Source: Campylobacterota bacterium (lineage in GTDB: Bacteria > Campylobacterota > Campylobacteria > Campylobacterales > Sulfurovaceae). Taken from it: a DNA stretch of 6,348 nt. The translations under genes were made by a program, and so were the position numbers. The stretch lies in contig QMKT01000111.1 of NCBI GenBank assembly GCA_003646505.1, positions 1 through 6,348 on the forward strand, written 5' to 3'. Numbering within the stretch: the stretch's first letter is position 1; every line of letters begins with the position of its first letter. The notes under the pieces are model-generated. The model ran no database searches. It saw only the letters and a list, made by a program, of their open reading frames with translations, and was not told the DNA's origin. Shown here piece by piece: positions 1 through 6,348 of this stretch.

Positions 1-899
1 GCAACCACACCACCAAAAGCAGATACAGGATCACATCTAAGTGCTTCTGTGTAAGATTCCATCAATGAACCTTTAATGGCAAAACCACAAGGGTTACCAT
101 GTTTTACGATACACACTGCATCTTCGTCACCAAAACTAGAAGCTATCTTCAATGCGCCGTTTACATCATTAATGTTGTTGAAAGATGCTTCACCTTTAAC
201 TTGTTTAAAGTTATTTGTGAAGTGAGAGTCAAACTCATACAATGCACCTTTTTGGTGTGGATTCTCTCCATAACGTGTTTGAAATGACTTTTTACCTGTA
301 ATGAATTGGTACTCACCAAAACCATCATTAAAACGGCCGTTCATATAGTTTGCTATCATGGAATCATAGGCTGCAGTGTGTTCAAACGCTTTGATCATAA
401 GCCCTCTTCTAAACTCAAGCGTATCTTCTTTACTCTCAAGTGCAGAAAGTACGGCATCATAATCATTAGCATCCGTAACGATGAGCACATCATTAAAATT
501 CTTTGCTGCTGAACGTACCATAGTCGGTCCACCAATATCAATGTTTTCAATGATCTCATCAAAGTCTTCTGTTCTCTCAATAGTCTCTTTAAACGGATAA
601 AGATTCACACAGACAAGGTCTATACCTTCAACCCCAAGCTCTTTAGCCTGTGCCACATGACCTTCATCCCCTCTTTTATAAAGGATCCCACCATGCACAT
701 AAGGGTTCAATGTTTTCACACGCCCTTCAAAACACTCTGGAAACTTTGTCACTTCATCAATCTCAATGACTTTAACACCAGACTCATTTAATTTCTTATA
801 CGTACCACCCGTTGAAATGATCTCCCAACCCTGACGCTCTAAACCCTGTGCAAACTCTACAATGCCTGCTTTGTCACTAACGCTTAATAATGCTCTCAT
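1..899 (-). CDS. purH: Bifunctional AICAR transformylase / IMP cyclohydrolase (PurH), N-terminal part, 3' end beyond the window
   Basis: PurH catalyses the last two steps of de novo purine synthesis in the cytoplasm: formylation of AICAR with 10-formyl-THF, then ring closure of FAICAR to IMP. My translation from the ATG at 899-897 stays open for 299 codons plus two bases to the left edge; the usual length is about 510-530 residues. Residues 1 to about 195 form the MGS-like cyclohydrolase domain, with STGGT at 29-33 and RVKTL at 60-64. K62, Y101 (NLYPF), D121 (IDIGGP) and K133 (AAKN) match the known active-site positions of animal ATIC. The transformylase domain then begins, with [15 protein letters not shown] at 209-223 and the catalytic KHGNPCG (K266, H267). 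The ATG is preceded by AAAAGG at 913-908. An out-of-frame ATG lies at 903-901. N65 replaces the histidine usual in RVKTLHP. The gene lies downstream of purL and the rhodanese gene on the same strand. Identity is essentially certain. Confidence 0.96.
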   Translation of the reverse strand, partial: MRALLSVSDKAGIVEFAQGLERQGWEIISTGGTYKKLNESGVKVIEIDEVTKFPECFEGRVKTLNPYVHGGILYKRGDEGHVAQAKELGVEGIDLVCVNLYPFKETIERTEDFDEIIENIDIGGPTMVRSAAKNFNDVLIVTDANDYDAVLSALESKEDTLEFRRGLMIKAFEHTAAYDSMIANYMNGRFNDGFGEYQFITGKKSFQTRYGENPHQKGALYEFDSHFTNNFKQVKGEASFNNINDVNGALKIASSFGDEDAVCIVKHGNPCGFAIKGSLMESYTEALRCDPVSAFGGVV

Positions 900-929
900 G
901 CATATAACCTTTTGAAATGTATAGGATAA

Positions 930-980
930 TTTTAGGGATGTATTATAACTAAATGTCTCTTTATTACTATATGAGATAAA
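930..980 (-). promoter_or_regulatory. Putative promoter of purH
   Basis: Read on the minus strand, the 81-base gap between the rhodanese stop and the purH start contains a perfect sigma-70 type -10 hexamer, TATAAT, at 947-942 within AGTTATAATAC. Transcription would start near 935, giving a leader of about 35 bases. No good -35 hexamer is visible, only AT-rich sequence, which is usual for housekeeping promoters in Campylobacterota. This suggests purH can be transcribed separately from purL. I see no clear terminator for the rhodanese gene in this gap. The call rests on one hexamer and its position. Confidence 0.5.
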
Positions 981-1412
981 TTATTTTGCTATCGGATAAT
1001 CACTTTTTATCCAATTTTTAAACCCTTTTTTTAGGTATTTTACATTTGTAAATCCTAATTCTTTCAATTTACTTGCAGCAAAAATTGATCTGGGTTCTAA
1101 GGTACAATAAACGATAAAATGATCCTCTTTAGTATATTTTTTTAAAATTAATTTTGGATATTTAATTTCTAGAAAACCTCTTGAAATCTTTACAAGTTTA
1201 TCAGTTTTAATTACACCTTTTTCCCACTCATTTGGATTTCTAGCATCAATAAAAATAACATTTTTATCTATAGAACCATAAGCATCAGCTGCTGTAACAC
1301 CATCAACTTTTGATTTAGCCTCGATCAATAACTCTTTAACTTCTGCTGTTAATACCGGTGCGGCATATAGCAATGAACCTGCTACATATAAGAAAAATGT
1401 TATTTTTTTCAT
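981..1412 (-). CDS. Exported rhodanese-like domain protein
   Basis: This 143-residue protein has a Sec-type signal peptide: MKK, a hydrophobic core at about 5-19 and a probable cleavage after TA near residue 23. The mature protein is therefore expected in the periplasm. A single rhodanese domain follows. It shows VIFIDARNPNEWEKG at 52-66 and the active-site loop CTLEPRS at 103-109, with C103 as the persulfide-carrying cysteine and R108-S109 matching the CxxGxRS pattern (E replaces G). LGFTNVKYLKKGFKNW at 119-134 is the usual C-terminal signature. Such domains transfer sulfane sulfur; the donor and acceptor here are unknown. The start is backed by AAGGAG about seven bases upstream. The gene is markedly AT-rich: 81 of 300 bases are G+C in five of its 60-base rows, against 102 of 240 in four purL rows. 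This hints at separate ancestry from the pur genes. The family is confident; the specific role is not. Confidence 0.88.
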   Translation of the reverse strand: MKKITFFLYVAGSLLYAAPVLTAEVKELLIEAKSKVDGVTAADAYGSIDKNVIFIDARNPNEWEKGVIKTDKLVKISRGFLEIKYPKLILKKYTKEDHFIVYCTLEPRSIFAASKLKELGFTNVKYLKKGFKNWIKSDYPIAK

Positions 1413-1455
1413 AAAATACTCCTTTTTTGTGAATAAGTGGAAAATAATTATCTCT

Positions 1456-1491
1456 ATTCAATACCTCTTCATAAAGATACAGGTATTGAAT
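1456..1491. repeat. Perfect 11-bp inverted repeat with 14-base spacer between purL and the rhodanese gene
   Basis: ATTCAATACCT at 1456-1466 is repeated as its exact reverse complement at 1481-1491. It lies 16 bases past the purL stop codon. In the minus-strand direction the second arm is followed by AGAGATAATTATTTTCC rather than a T-run, so a classical intrinsic terminator is not well supported. A possible -10 hexamer for the rhodanese gene, GATAAT at 1452-1447, directly adjoins the repeat. The repeat would therefore cover the -35 region, which also suits an operator. The repeat is certain; its function is open. Confidence 0.6.
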
Positions 1492-1507
1492 CTGAGCGTA
1501 AAAACGT

Positions 1508-3730
1508 TTATAGATCTTGTTCTATTGTTCTTGCAAACGTATTAAAGTAAATATCTTTCACAGTATCAAGTGGAAGCTCCACATCATTAACCTTCACTTT
1601 ATCTCCACCTACAATACCTATATTGGTTACAAAAACACCTAAAGATGCCGCCATATGTACAACCTCTACCAAATTTTCAGATGAAACTTCTAGCAATGCT
1701 CTACTTTGGGATTCATCAAAAATATCTCGACTGTTATCAACCGTAAGAGAGGATACAATACCCTTATTGGAAACTGCTGCCATCTTAGAAAGTGCTATAG
1801 CTAAGCCACCTACATTTACATCTTTTGCAGACTTTAAAAGTCCTTTTTTATTTGCTTCTATCACAATATCCCAAAGTGCTAGTTCTGACTTATAGTCAAA
1901 TTTAGGTAGTGAACCAGACGTTTCGCCATGAAGTGCTTTGACATACAAGGAACCACCAAACTCACTTTTAGTCTCACCTACGAGAAGTATTTGTGATCCC
2001 TCTTCCTGGAATACGGAAGGAAGTACTTTATTTTCATCTTCGTTCAATCCAACCATGGCAATAGCCGGTGTAGGGAAAACAGAAACACCGTTTGTTTCGT
2101 TATAAAGTGAAACATTCCCAGATACAACTGGCGTATTAAGCGCTAAACATGCTTCTTTGATCCCTTCACAAGATTCAGCGAACTGCCACATCACTTCCGG
2201 GTTTTCCGGATTACCAAAGTTAAGACAGTCTGTAATAGAGAGTGGTCTCGCCCCAGACATTGCTACGTTACGTCCAGATTCAACGACTGCAAGTGCAGCA
2301 CCTTTTCTTGGATCTATGTAGCAAAAACGTGGATTACAATCAGAACTCATAGAGAGTGCTTTACCATTCTCTTTGATACGGATACAAGAAGCATCTAAAG
2401 AACCTGGCGCTTTAGTTGTATTGGTTTGTACCATAGAGTCATACTGGTTATATACCCATGCTTTATCTGAAACTTCTATGTTTGAAAGAAGTGCTTCATA
2501 CGCTTCTTGATCAGATACTTCTGCATAATCATTCACAGATTTAGCATTTACTTCATCCAAATATGCAGGACGTGCCACTGGTCTGTCAAGTACCGGTGCT
2601 TCTTCACTTACAGGAGCAATAGGCATATCGGCACATTTTTCACCATGCCACACAAGTTCCATTCTAGCTGTGTCTGTCACTTCACCAATAACAGCAACAT
2701 CCAGTCCCCATTTTTCAAAGATATCGATGATCGCCTGTTCAGAACCCTGTTTTGCACAGATAAGCATACGCTCTTGAGACTCAGACAGCATAAAGTCATA
2801 CGGTGTCATCCCCTCTTCTCTTGCCGGGACCTTATCAAGATGCATAATCATTCCTGCCCCTGTTTTTCCAGCCATTTCAAAGGCGGAAGAAGTAAGTCCT
2901 GCTGCACCCATGTCCTGGATTCCAACAATAAGATCTGTTTTGAACAATTCAAGACATGCTTCAAGAAGAAGCTTTTCTGTAAACGGATCACCCACTTGTA
3001 CTGTTGGACGAAGTGATTTTGACTCTTCAGTAAATGAGTCTGAAGACATGACCGCTCCACCCAAACCATCACGGCCTGTTTTTGAACCAACATACATAAC
3101 AGGGTTGCCAAGACCTGAAGCAACACCCAAAAAGATCTCATCTGATTTTACAAGACCTAATGAAAAAGCATTGACAAGGATATTCCCATTATAAGATTCA
3201 TCAAAACTGACTTCACCACCAATGGTAGGCACACCCATACAGTTACCATAAGAGCCTATACCATCAACTACACCACGTACTAGGTGTCTTTGGTACTTGG
3301 CAGTGTCAGAGTCACCTTTTACTGTCCCAAAACGTAAGGCATTAAGATTGGCTACAGGTCGTGCACCCATGGTAAATATATCACGTAAGATGCCACCAAC
3401 ACCCGTTGCAGCCCCCTGAAAAGGTTCAATAAATGAAGGGTGATTATGACTCTCCATTTTAAATACCGCTGCCATACCATCACCAATGTCAATCACACCG
3501 GCATTTTCACCTGGTCCCTGAATGACCCATGGTGCAGTCGTAGGAAAACCTCTAAGATATTTTGTACTGGACTTGTATGAACAGTGTTCTGACCACATCG
3601 CAGAAAAAATACCGATCTCAACGATATTCGGGTGACGACCATCCAAGATACGTAAGATATCTTCATACTCTGGCTTGCTAAGCTTATGATTTTTTAAAAC
3701 TTCATCTAAATCTTCAACAGGTTGTGACAT
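1508..3730 (-). CDS. purL: Phosphoribosylformylglycinamidine synthase subunit PurL (short form)
   Basis: PurL is the ATP-dependent synthetase subunit that converts FGAR to FGAM, using ammonia delivered by the glutaminase PurQ with the help of PurS. At 740 residues it is the short form typical of Gram-positive bacteria, archaea and Campylobacterota, not the fused enzyme of about 1300 residues found in enterics. [10 protein letters not shown] at 46-55 carries the active-site histidine (H49). [15 protein letters not shown] at 71-85, KMESHNHPS at 91-99 and [12 protein letters not shown] at about 108-119 form the nucleotide and magnesium site. IQDMGAAGL and [12 protein letters not shown] in the middle and [12 protein letters not shown] and CLNFGNPE in the second half complete the tandem AIR-synthase-like domains. 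The start is supported by AAAAGGA eight bases upstream (3745-3739). PurS and PurQ are not in the window and must be encoded elsewhere. Nothing looks broken. Confidence 0.97.
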   Translation of the reverse strand: MSQPVEDLDEVLKNHKLSKPEYEDILRILDGRHPNIVEIGIFSAMWSEHCSYKSSTKYLRGFPTTAPWVIQGPGENAGVIDIGDGMAAVFKMESHNHPSFIEPFQGAATGVGGILRDIFTMGARPVANLNALRFGTVKGDSDTAKYQRHLVRGVVDGIGSYGNCMGVPTIGGEVSFDESYNGNILVNAFSLGLVKSDEIFLGVASGLGNPVMYVGSKTGRDGLGGAVMSSDSFTEESKSLRPTVQVGDPFTEKLLLEACLELFKTDLIVGIQDMGAAGLTSSAFEMAGKTGAGMIMHLDKVPAREEGMTPYDFMLSESQERMLICAKQGSEQAIIDIFEKWGLDVAVIGEVTDTARMELVWHGEKCADMPIAPVSEEAPVLDRPVARPAYLDEVNAKSVNDYAEVSDQEAYEALLSNIEVSDKAWVYNQYDSMVQTNTTKAPGSLDASCIRIKENGKALSMSSDCNPRFCYIDPRKGAALAVVESGRNVAMSGARPLSITDCLNFGNPENPEVMWQFAESCEGIKEACLALNTPVVSGNVSLYNETNGVSVFPTPAIAMVGLNEDENKVLPSVFQEEGSQILLVGETKSEFGGSLYVKALHGETSGSLPKFDYKSELALWDIVIEANKKGLLKSAKDVNVGGLAIALSKMAAVSNKGIVSSLTVDNSRDIFDESQSRALLEVSSENLVEVVHMAASLGVFVTNIGIVGGDKVKVNDVELPLDTVKDIYFNTFARTIEQDL

Positions 3731-3835
3731 TGCTTCTGTCCTTTTGGGGCTTAAAATAAGGAGTTTATTTTACTAAAAAAGTACTAAATAAGTGTTGAGA
3801 AGGTAGAATATGTCACTATGATTTAAAGGCTAATA
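3731..3835. promoter_or_regulatory. Divergent intergenic region between purL and dut, with candidate promoters and an AT-rich palindrome
   Basis: These 105 bases separate the divergent starts of purL and dut and must contain both promoters. On the minus strand TAAAAT at 3772-3767, preceded by a T-run, could be the purL -10 element. On the plus strand TAGAAT at 3804-3809 could serve dut. Neither has a convincing -35 partner. TAAAATAA at 3752-3759 and TTATTTTA at 3765-3772 form an 8-bp inverted repeat around GGAGT and overlap the proposed purL -10. No riboswitch-like structure is evident. That promoters lie here is nearly certain; the exact hexamers are guesses. Confidence 0.5.
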
Positions 3836-4516
3836 ATGGATAAAATTTTACAAATGCTGGAACTTCAGCAGGAACTTAATGATGCAACAAACGGTCTTGG
3901 ATGGGAAGATGGCATGACTAAAAATGGCAAACCCATTGACTGGAAACGTTGTACTTACCTTGAATGTGCAGAACTTATAGAAAGCTATCCTTGGAAACAC
4001 TGGAAAAATATAGATGCAAAACCTGATTATGCAAATATCAAAATAGAAGCCGTTGATATTTGGCACTTTATTATGTCTCAAGGACTTCAAGATTATAAAA
4101 GAGGAGATCTCGGAAGCATTGATACACTGGCGAGAAACATTAATGATCTTGCAAACTTCTCAACATTTTCTGGAGAGATAAAAGAAAACTTCAAAGATTA
4201 TTATGAACAGATAAAAGTTGCAGAGGTACTCATGAAAACACTTTTTTGTGAAGGATCCACAGAAAAACTCATGGAAGCTTTTATAGATGTAGCTGTGCAG
4301 TCAGGACTTAATCTTGATGCACTTTATCAACTTTATGTAGGTAAAAATATTTTAAATAAATTTAGACAGGAACATGGATATAAAGATGGAAGCTACATCA
4401 AAATATGGAATGGTGAAGAAGATAATGTCACCATGCAAAGTATACTTGAAGCCAATGAGGACATAAGTCCCCAAGCCCTTTATGAGGCATTGGAAAAAGC
4501 TTACCCTGTAAGCTAA
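3836..4516 (+). CDS. dut: Dimeric dUTPase, all-alpha NTP pyrophosphatase type
   Basis: This 226-residue protein matches the Campylobacter-type dimeric dUTPase, which hydrolyses dUTP (and in characterised members dUDP) to dUMP. It thereby limits uracil misincorporation and feeds thymidylate synthase. It is unrelated to the trimeric beta-fold Dut of E. coli. The fold-defining motifs are visible. QQELNDATNGLGWEDG lies at 11-26, and ECAELIESYPWKHWK at 43-57 has the metal-binding ExxE (E43, E46). EAVDIWHFIMS at 71-81 has the ExxD partner (E71, D74). The C-terminal signature GKNILNKFRQEHGYKDGSY at 169-187 is followed by KIWNGEEDN. Its length is close to the roughly 230 residues I recall for the Campylobacter jejuni enzyme. 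AAAGG at 3825-3829 lies six bases before the ATG. The stop codon directly abuts that of the convergent lipoprotein gene. The gene symbol is used for function; some databases leave this family unnamed. Confidence 0.93.
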   Translation: MDKILQMLELQQELNDATNGLGWEDGMTKNGKPIDWKRCTYLECAELIESYPWKHWKNIDAKPDYANIKIEAVDIWHFIMSQGLQDYKRGDLGSIDTLARNINDLANFSTFSGEIKENFKDYYEQIKVAEVLMKTLFCEGSTEKLMEAFIDVAVQSGLNLDALYQLYVGKNILNKFRQEHGYKDGSYIKIWNGEEDNVTMQSILEANEDISPQALYEALEKAYPVS

Positions 4517-5143
4517 TTAGTCGATCATCCTAGTTAGATCTTTTTCTAAGATCTGGCTTCCCTGTATACTTACTCTTCTTGCTATACGTATACTTTTATC
4601 ATTACCATAACCGCACGCTTCTCCACATTTTACCGTACCTATTAGATAATAACTCCCCGACGGCACACCGTAAAATGCAAACTTGCCATTGTCATCTGAA
4701 GCGGTGAATTTTAAATAATTAAACAGTCTTGAATCTGCCTTTGTCATTTTATATCCACCTAAATAACTCTCTTCATACCACTGTTTAGAGTATGAGGTGT
4801 ATGGGTTTAGATACAGTCTTGTGCTCGCACCGGGAATATGTTTATCATACGCATCCTTCAGATAAATTGTACCTTTTACTGTACCCTTACCTGTTCTTGC
4901 CAAACGATAATATTCTGAAGAAGGAAAATCAATACGCTCCATTTTATTCTCTTCACCATCTTCTATCATCATCATTTCTGACTCTGTAAGATTTTCATCC
5001 ATATCAGACATATCTATATCGTTTTCATTGGTTTTATCAGCCCAGTCTTGACCTTTATTTGGTGACATATCTGGTTGAACACAACCTGTCAATACAGACA
5101 GTGTAAGCAAAGTAATGAACAACAAAGCAATTTTTTTAAACAT
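4517..5143 (-). CDS. Putative lipoprotein with a carboxypeptidase-regulatory-like (beta-sandwich) domain
   Basis: I choose the ATG at 5143, giving 208 residues, because AAGGGA lies five bases upstream and the product then begins with a normal lipoprotein signal: MFKK, a hydrophobic stretch and the lipobox LTGC, with C21 as lipidated cysteine. An in-frame ATG at 5179 would add 12 residues before the signal and lies beside a likely -10 hexamer. Residues 22-75 are a polar, very acidic and Met-rich linker, presumably disordered. Residues about 87-205 look like a CarboxypepD_reg-type sandwich, with GTVKGTIYLKDA, IPGASTRLYLNP and the typical DDNGKFAFYGVPSGSYYLIG at 151-170. C173 and C177 could form a disulfide. 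Such domains often mediate extracellular or envelope adhesion or scaffolding, but no specific function can be assigned. Q23, not aspartate, follows at +2, so outer-membrane sorting is plausible. The gene follows the Sel1 gene by 45 bases and may be co-transcribed with it. Confidence 0.8.
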   Translation of the reverse strand: MFKKIALLFITLLTLSVLTGCVQPDMSPNKGQDWADKTNENDIDMSDMDENLTESEMMMIEDGEENKMERIDFPSSEYYRLARTGKGTVKGTIYLKDAYDKHIPGASTRLYLNPYTSYSKQWYEESYLGGYKMTKADSRLFNYLKFTASDDNGKFAFYGVPSGSYYLIGTVKCGEACGYGNDKSIRIARRVSIQGSQILEKDLTRMID

Positions 5144-5164
5144 TTTTATCCCTTGATATATAAT

Positions 5165-5182
5165 TGCGACAGTATACACTAT
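5165..5182 (-). promoter_or_regulatory. Possible -10 element for the lipoprotein gene
   Basis: On the minus strand, TATACT at 5176-5171 lies within TAGTGTATACTG, about 28 bases before the lipoprotein start, in the 45-base gap after the Sel1 gene. Transcription would begin near 5164. No -35 match is evident, and the upstream bases are the lysine-rich end of the Sel1 coding sequence. The gene could equally be expressed only by read-through from mnmE, since no terminator is visible in the gap. Confidence 0.35.
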
Positions 5183-5188
5183 AGTTGA

Positions 5189-5509
5189 TTAGCTTTTCTT
5201 CTTTTTTATGACAGTATCTAAAAATTCTTTGGCATCGGTATCACCTGAAAAAGAAGCCTTTTGAGACCAAAAAGCAGCTTTTTGGGAAGATTTCTTAACC
5301 ATGTCACCTTTATGATAACGTTTGGCAAGATGATTTTGCGCATCAACTTCACCCTCTTTAGCAAAACGATGTAAATGTTTTACATTACGTTTTTCACCTT
5401 TGTAATACTTGATCGTATTTCTAATAAACCATAGTGTAAATAGTAATACTGCCAACAGTATGTAAAGTTCCAGGTTTTCCATATTTTTCATTTCATCTAA
5501 AATCTTCAT
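5189..5509 (-). CDS. Small membrane-anchored Sel1-like repeat protein
   Basis: I take the ATG at 5509, giving 106 residues. The reading frame stays open upstream to an ATG at 5566, but that would overlap the mnmE 3' end by 56 bases. The 5509 start instead sits one base after the mnmE stop (TAA-A-ATG), a layout typical of translational coupling. Only a weak GGGA-type ribosome site is present. Residues about 14-29 (LELYILLAVLLFTLWF region) form one transmembrane helix. The acidic N-terminus and basic flank after the helix favour an N-out, C-in orientation. Residues about 49-99 resemble one complete and one partial Sel1 repeat: FAKEGEVDAQNHLAKRYHKG, then QKAAFWSQKASFSGDTDAKEFL. The protein ends in a KKKKS tail. 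Sel1 repeats are helical hairpins for protein contacts; the partner is unknown. Family assignment is by pattern only. Confidence 0.75.
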   Translation of the reverse strand: MKILDEMKNMENLELYILLAVLLFTLWFIRNTIKYYKGEKRNVKHLHRFAKEGEVDAQNHLAKRYHKGDMVKKSSQKAAFWSQKASFSGDTDAKEFLDTVIKKKKS

Positions 5510-5510
5510 T

Positions 5511-6348
5511 TTATTTTCCCAAGCAAAATTCACCGAACATTTTGTCCAGTATTTCTTCACTGTCATACGGTTTTGAGATAGATGATATGAACTTCACTGC
5601 CTCTTGTAAATGATAAGAAAAAAATTCCAATTCACCACTTAAAAGAGGCTCTCTCGCTTCCAAAATTGCATTTCTTGCTTGAGTAACTGCTTCAATTTGA
5701 CGTGCTGAGATCAACATAAGTTCTTCTTCTTTACCTATACCGTCAAAGAGAGACTCCAGCTTTTGAGTTAATTTTACAAAAGATTTTTTAGCACTCACTT
5801 CCAACAGATCATAAGTGTCTAGTTTAGTAAGATCAAAATTTTTATCAAGGTCAGATTTATTTAATGCAAGGATAATATGTTTATCTTCTAAGTCATCAAG
5901 AAGTGAAAGTATTTTTGCATCTTCCTCATCAAATTTTCGTGAGCTGTCAAATAAAGCAATAATAACATCAGCATCTTCTACTGAATCTAAAGTACGTTCA
6001 ATACCAATTTTCTCTATGGTGTCTTCTGATTCACGGATCCCTGCAGTATCTACCAGGCGTATAATATGAGAACCGATACGCACCTGTTCTTCTATGGTAT
6101 CTCTGGTTGTCCCTGCAATGTCAGAGACGATTGCTCTGTCATAGTTCAACAAAGCATTAAGTAATGAGCTTTTGCCTACATTGGGTTTCCCTATGATAGC
6201 TACCTTAAAACCTTCGATCAGTCCTCTGCGTCTGTGACTTGCTTCAACAATGCGTTCAATCTGTGTGGAAAGTTCTTCCAACTGTGTGCTGATACTTGCC
6301 ATTATATCATCAGGGATATCTTCTTCTGCATAGTCTATCATTACTTCA
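5511..6348 (-). CDS. mnmE: tRNA modification GTPase MnmE (TrmE), C-terminal part, 5' end beyond the window
   Basis: MnmE works with MnmG to install the carboxymethylaminomethyl (or aminomethyl) group at C5 of the wobble uridine U34 in several tRNAs. It is a potassium-activated, dimerising GTPase. About 279 codons are visible of a protein that is usually near 450 residues; the frame continues past the right edge (EV before MIDYAEEDIP), so the Met codon at 6341 is internal. Counting from that Met, the central helical region leads into the G domain. G1 is GKPNVGKSS at 51-59, with N54 at the potassium-binding position. GTTRD at 77-81 is G2, DTAGIRES at 98-105 is G3, and NKSD at 161-164 is G4. The helical region resumes and ends in EFCLGK, the conserved C-terminal CxGK motif with its functionally important cysteine. 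In Campylobacterota mnmE usually follows rpmH, rnpA, yidC and jag, which I would expect beyond the edge. The Sel1 gene starts one base after the stop. Confidence 0.97.
   Translation of the reverse strand, partial: EVMIDYAEEDIPDDIMASISTQLEELSTQIERIVEASHRRRGLIEGFKVAIIGKPNVGKSSLLNALLNYDRAIVSDIAGTTRDTIEEQVRIGSHIIRLVDTAGIRESEDTIEKIGIERTLDSVEDADVIIALFDSSRKFDEEDAKILSLLDDLEDKHIILALNKSDLDKNFDLTKLDTYDLLEVSAKKSFVKLTQKLESLFDGIGKEEELMLISARQIEAVTQARNAILEAREPLLSGELEFFSYHLQEAVKFISSISKPYDSEEILDKMFGEFCLGK

Noticed and set aside
99..580. Several short open frames on both strands within 99-580
   Set aside because: All lie inside the intact purH reading frame, which explains the region through conserved motifs.
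1456..1491. Inverted repeat as a CRISPR repeat, insertion sequence end or classical terminator
   Set aside because: There is only one pair, no transposase or target duplication is present, and no T-run follows either arm.
2507..3016. Plus-strand open frame of 169 codons inside purL
   Set aside because: It is antisense to the conserved core of purL, is rich in Cys, His and Phe as expected for a shadow frame, has no recognisable domain and no convincing ribosome site.
2848..3141. Minus-strand open frame of 97 codons inside purL
   Set aside because: It overlaps purL in another frame of the same strand, and purL itself is intact across the region. Its product shows no family features.
3848..4090. 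Minus-strand open frame antisense to dut
   Set aside because: The dut frame carries all the family motifs here, and the antisense product is Phe/Cys/Ile-rich without recognisable similarity.
5144..5179. Longer N-terminus for the lipoprotein starting at 5179
   Set aside because: It would put 12 residues before a standard lipoprotein signal, while the ATG at 5143 has AAGGGA at the right spacing.
5510..5566. Longer N-terminus for the Sel1 protein starting at 5566
   Set aside because: It would place 19 extra residues in the mnmE 3' end, and these residues are a frame shadow of the conserved MnmE C-terminus. The ATG at 5509 directly after the mnmE stop is simpler.
5815..6069. Plus-strand open frame of 84 codons antisense to mnmE
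   Set aside because: It is a Ser-rich shadow of the MnmE G domain with no ribosome site or domain.

Overview
The window carries a stretch of bacterial chromosome with housekeeping character. Gene content and protein sequences point to Campylobacterota (Epsilonproteobacteria), probably a Sulfurovum- or Sulfurimonas-like sulfur or hydrogen oxidiser. The reasons are a Campylobacter-style dimeric all-alpha dUTPase, a short (740-residue) PurL, a PurH closely resembling what I recall of the Campylobacter protein, compact gene spacing and moderate-to-low G+C. The genus is an inference and I cannot fix it from sequence alone.

Layout. Positions 1-899 (minus strand) hold the first 300 codons of purH, which runs off the left edge. 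Positions 981-1412 (minus) encode a small exported rhodanese-like protein, clearly more AT-rich than its neighbours. Positions 1508-3730 (minus) encode purL. A 105-base divergent intergenic region follows. Positions 3836-4516 (plus) encode the dimeric dUTPase. Its stop codon abuts, with no spacer, the stop codon of a convergent lipoprotein gene (4517-5143, minus). Upstream of that lie a small membrane-anchored Sel1-repeat protein (5189-5509, minus) and the C-terminal three-fifths or so of MnmE (5511-6348, minus), which runs off the right edge.

How the genes work together. purL and purH act at two stages of de novo IMP synthesis and lie in the same direction, with the rhodanese gene between them. 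PurL makes FGAM, and PurH completes the last two steps. The dUTPase keeps uracil out of DNA and supplies dUMP for thymidylate synthesis. It shares only an intergenic region with purL. MnmE modifies the wobble uridine of tRNAs; the Sel1 gene starts one base after its stop codon and the lipoprotein gene follows 45 bases later, so the three may form one transcription unit.

I found no mobile element, CRISPR array, RNA gene, phage gene or toxin-antitoxin pair. I also see no convincing new biological system. The points most worth a second look are an 11-bp perfect inverted repeat between purL and the rhodanese gene, the compositional oddity of the rhodanese gene, and the two uncharacterised small genes downstream of mnmE.
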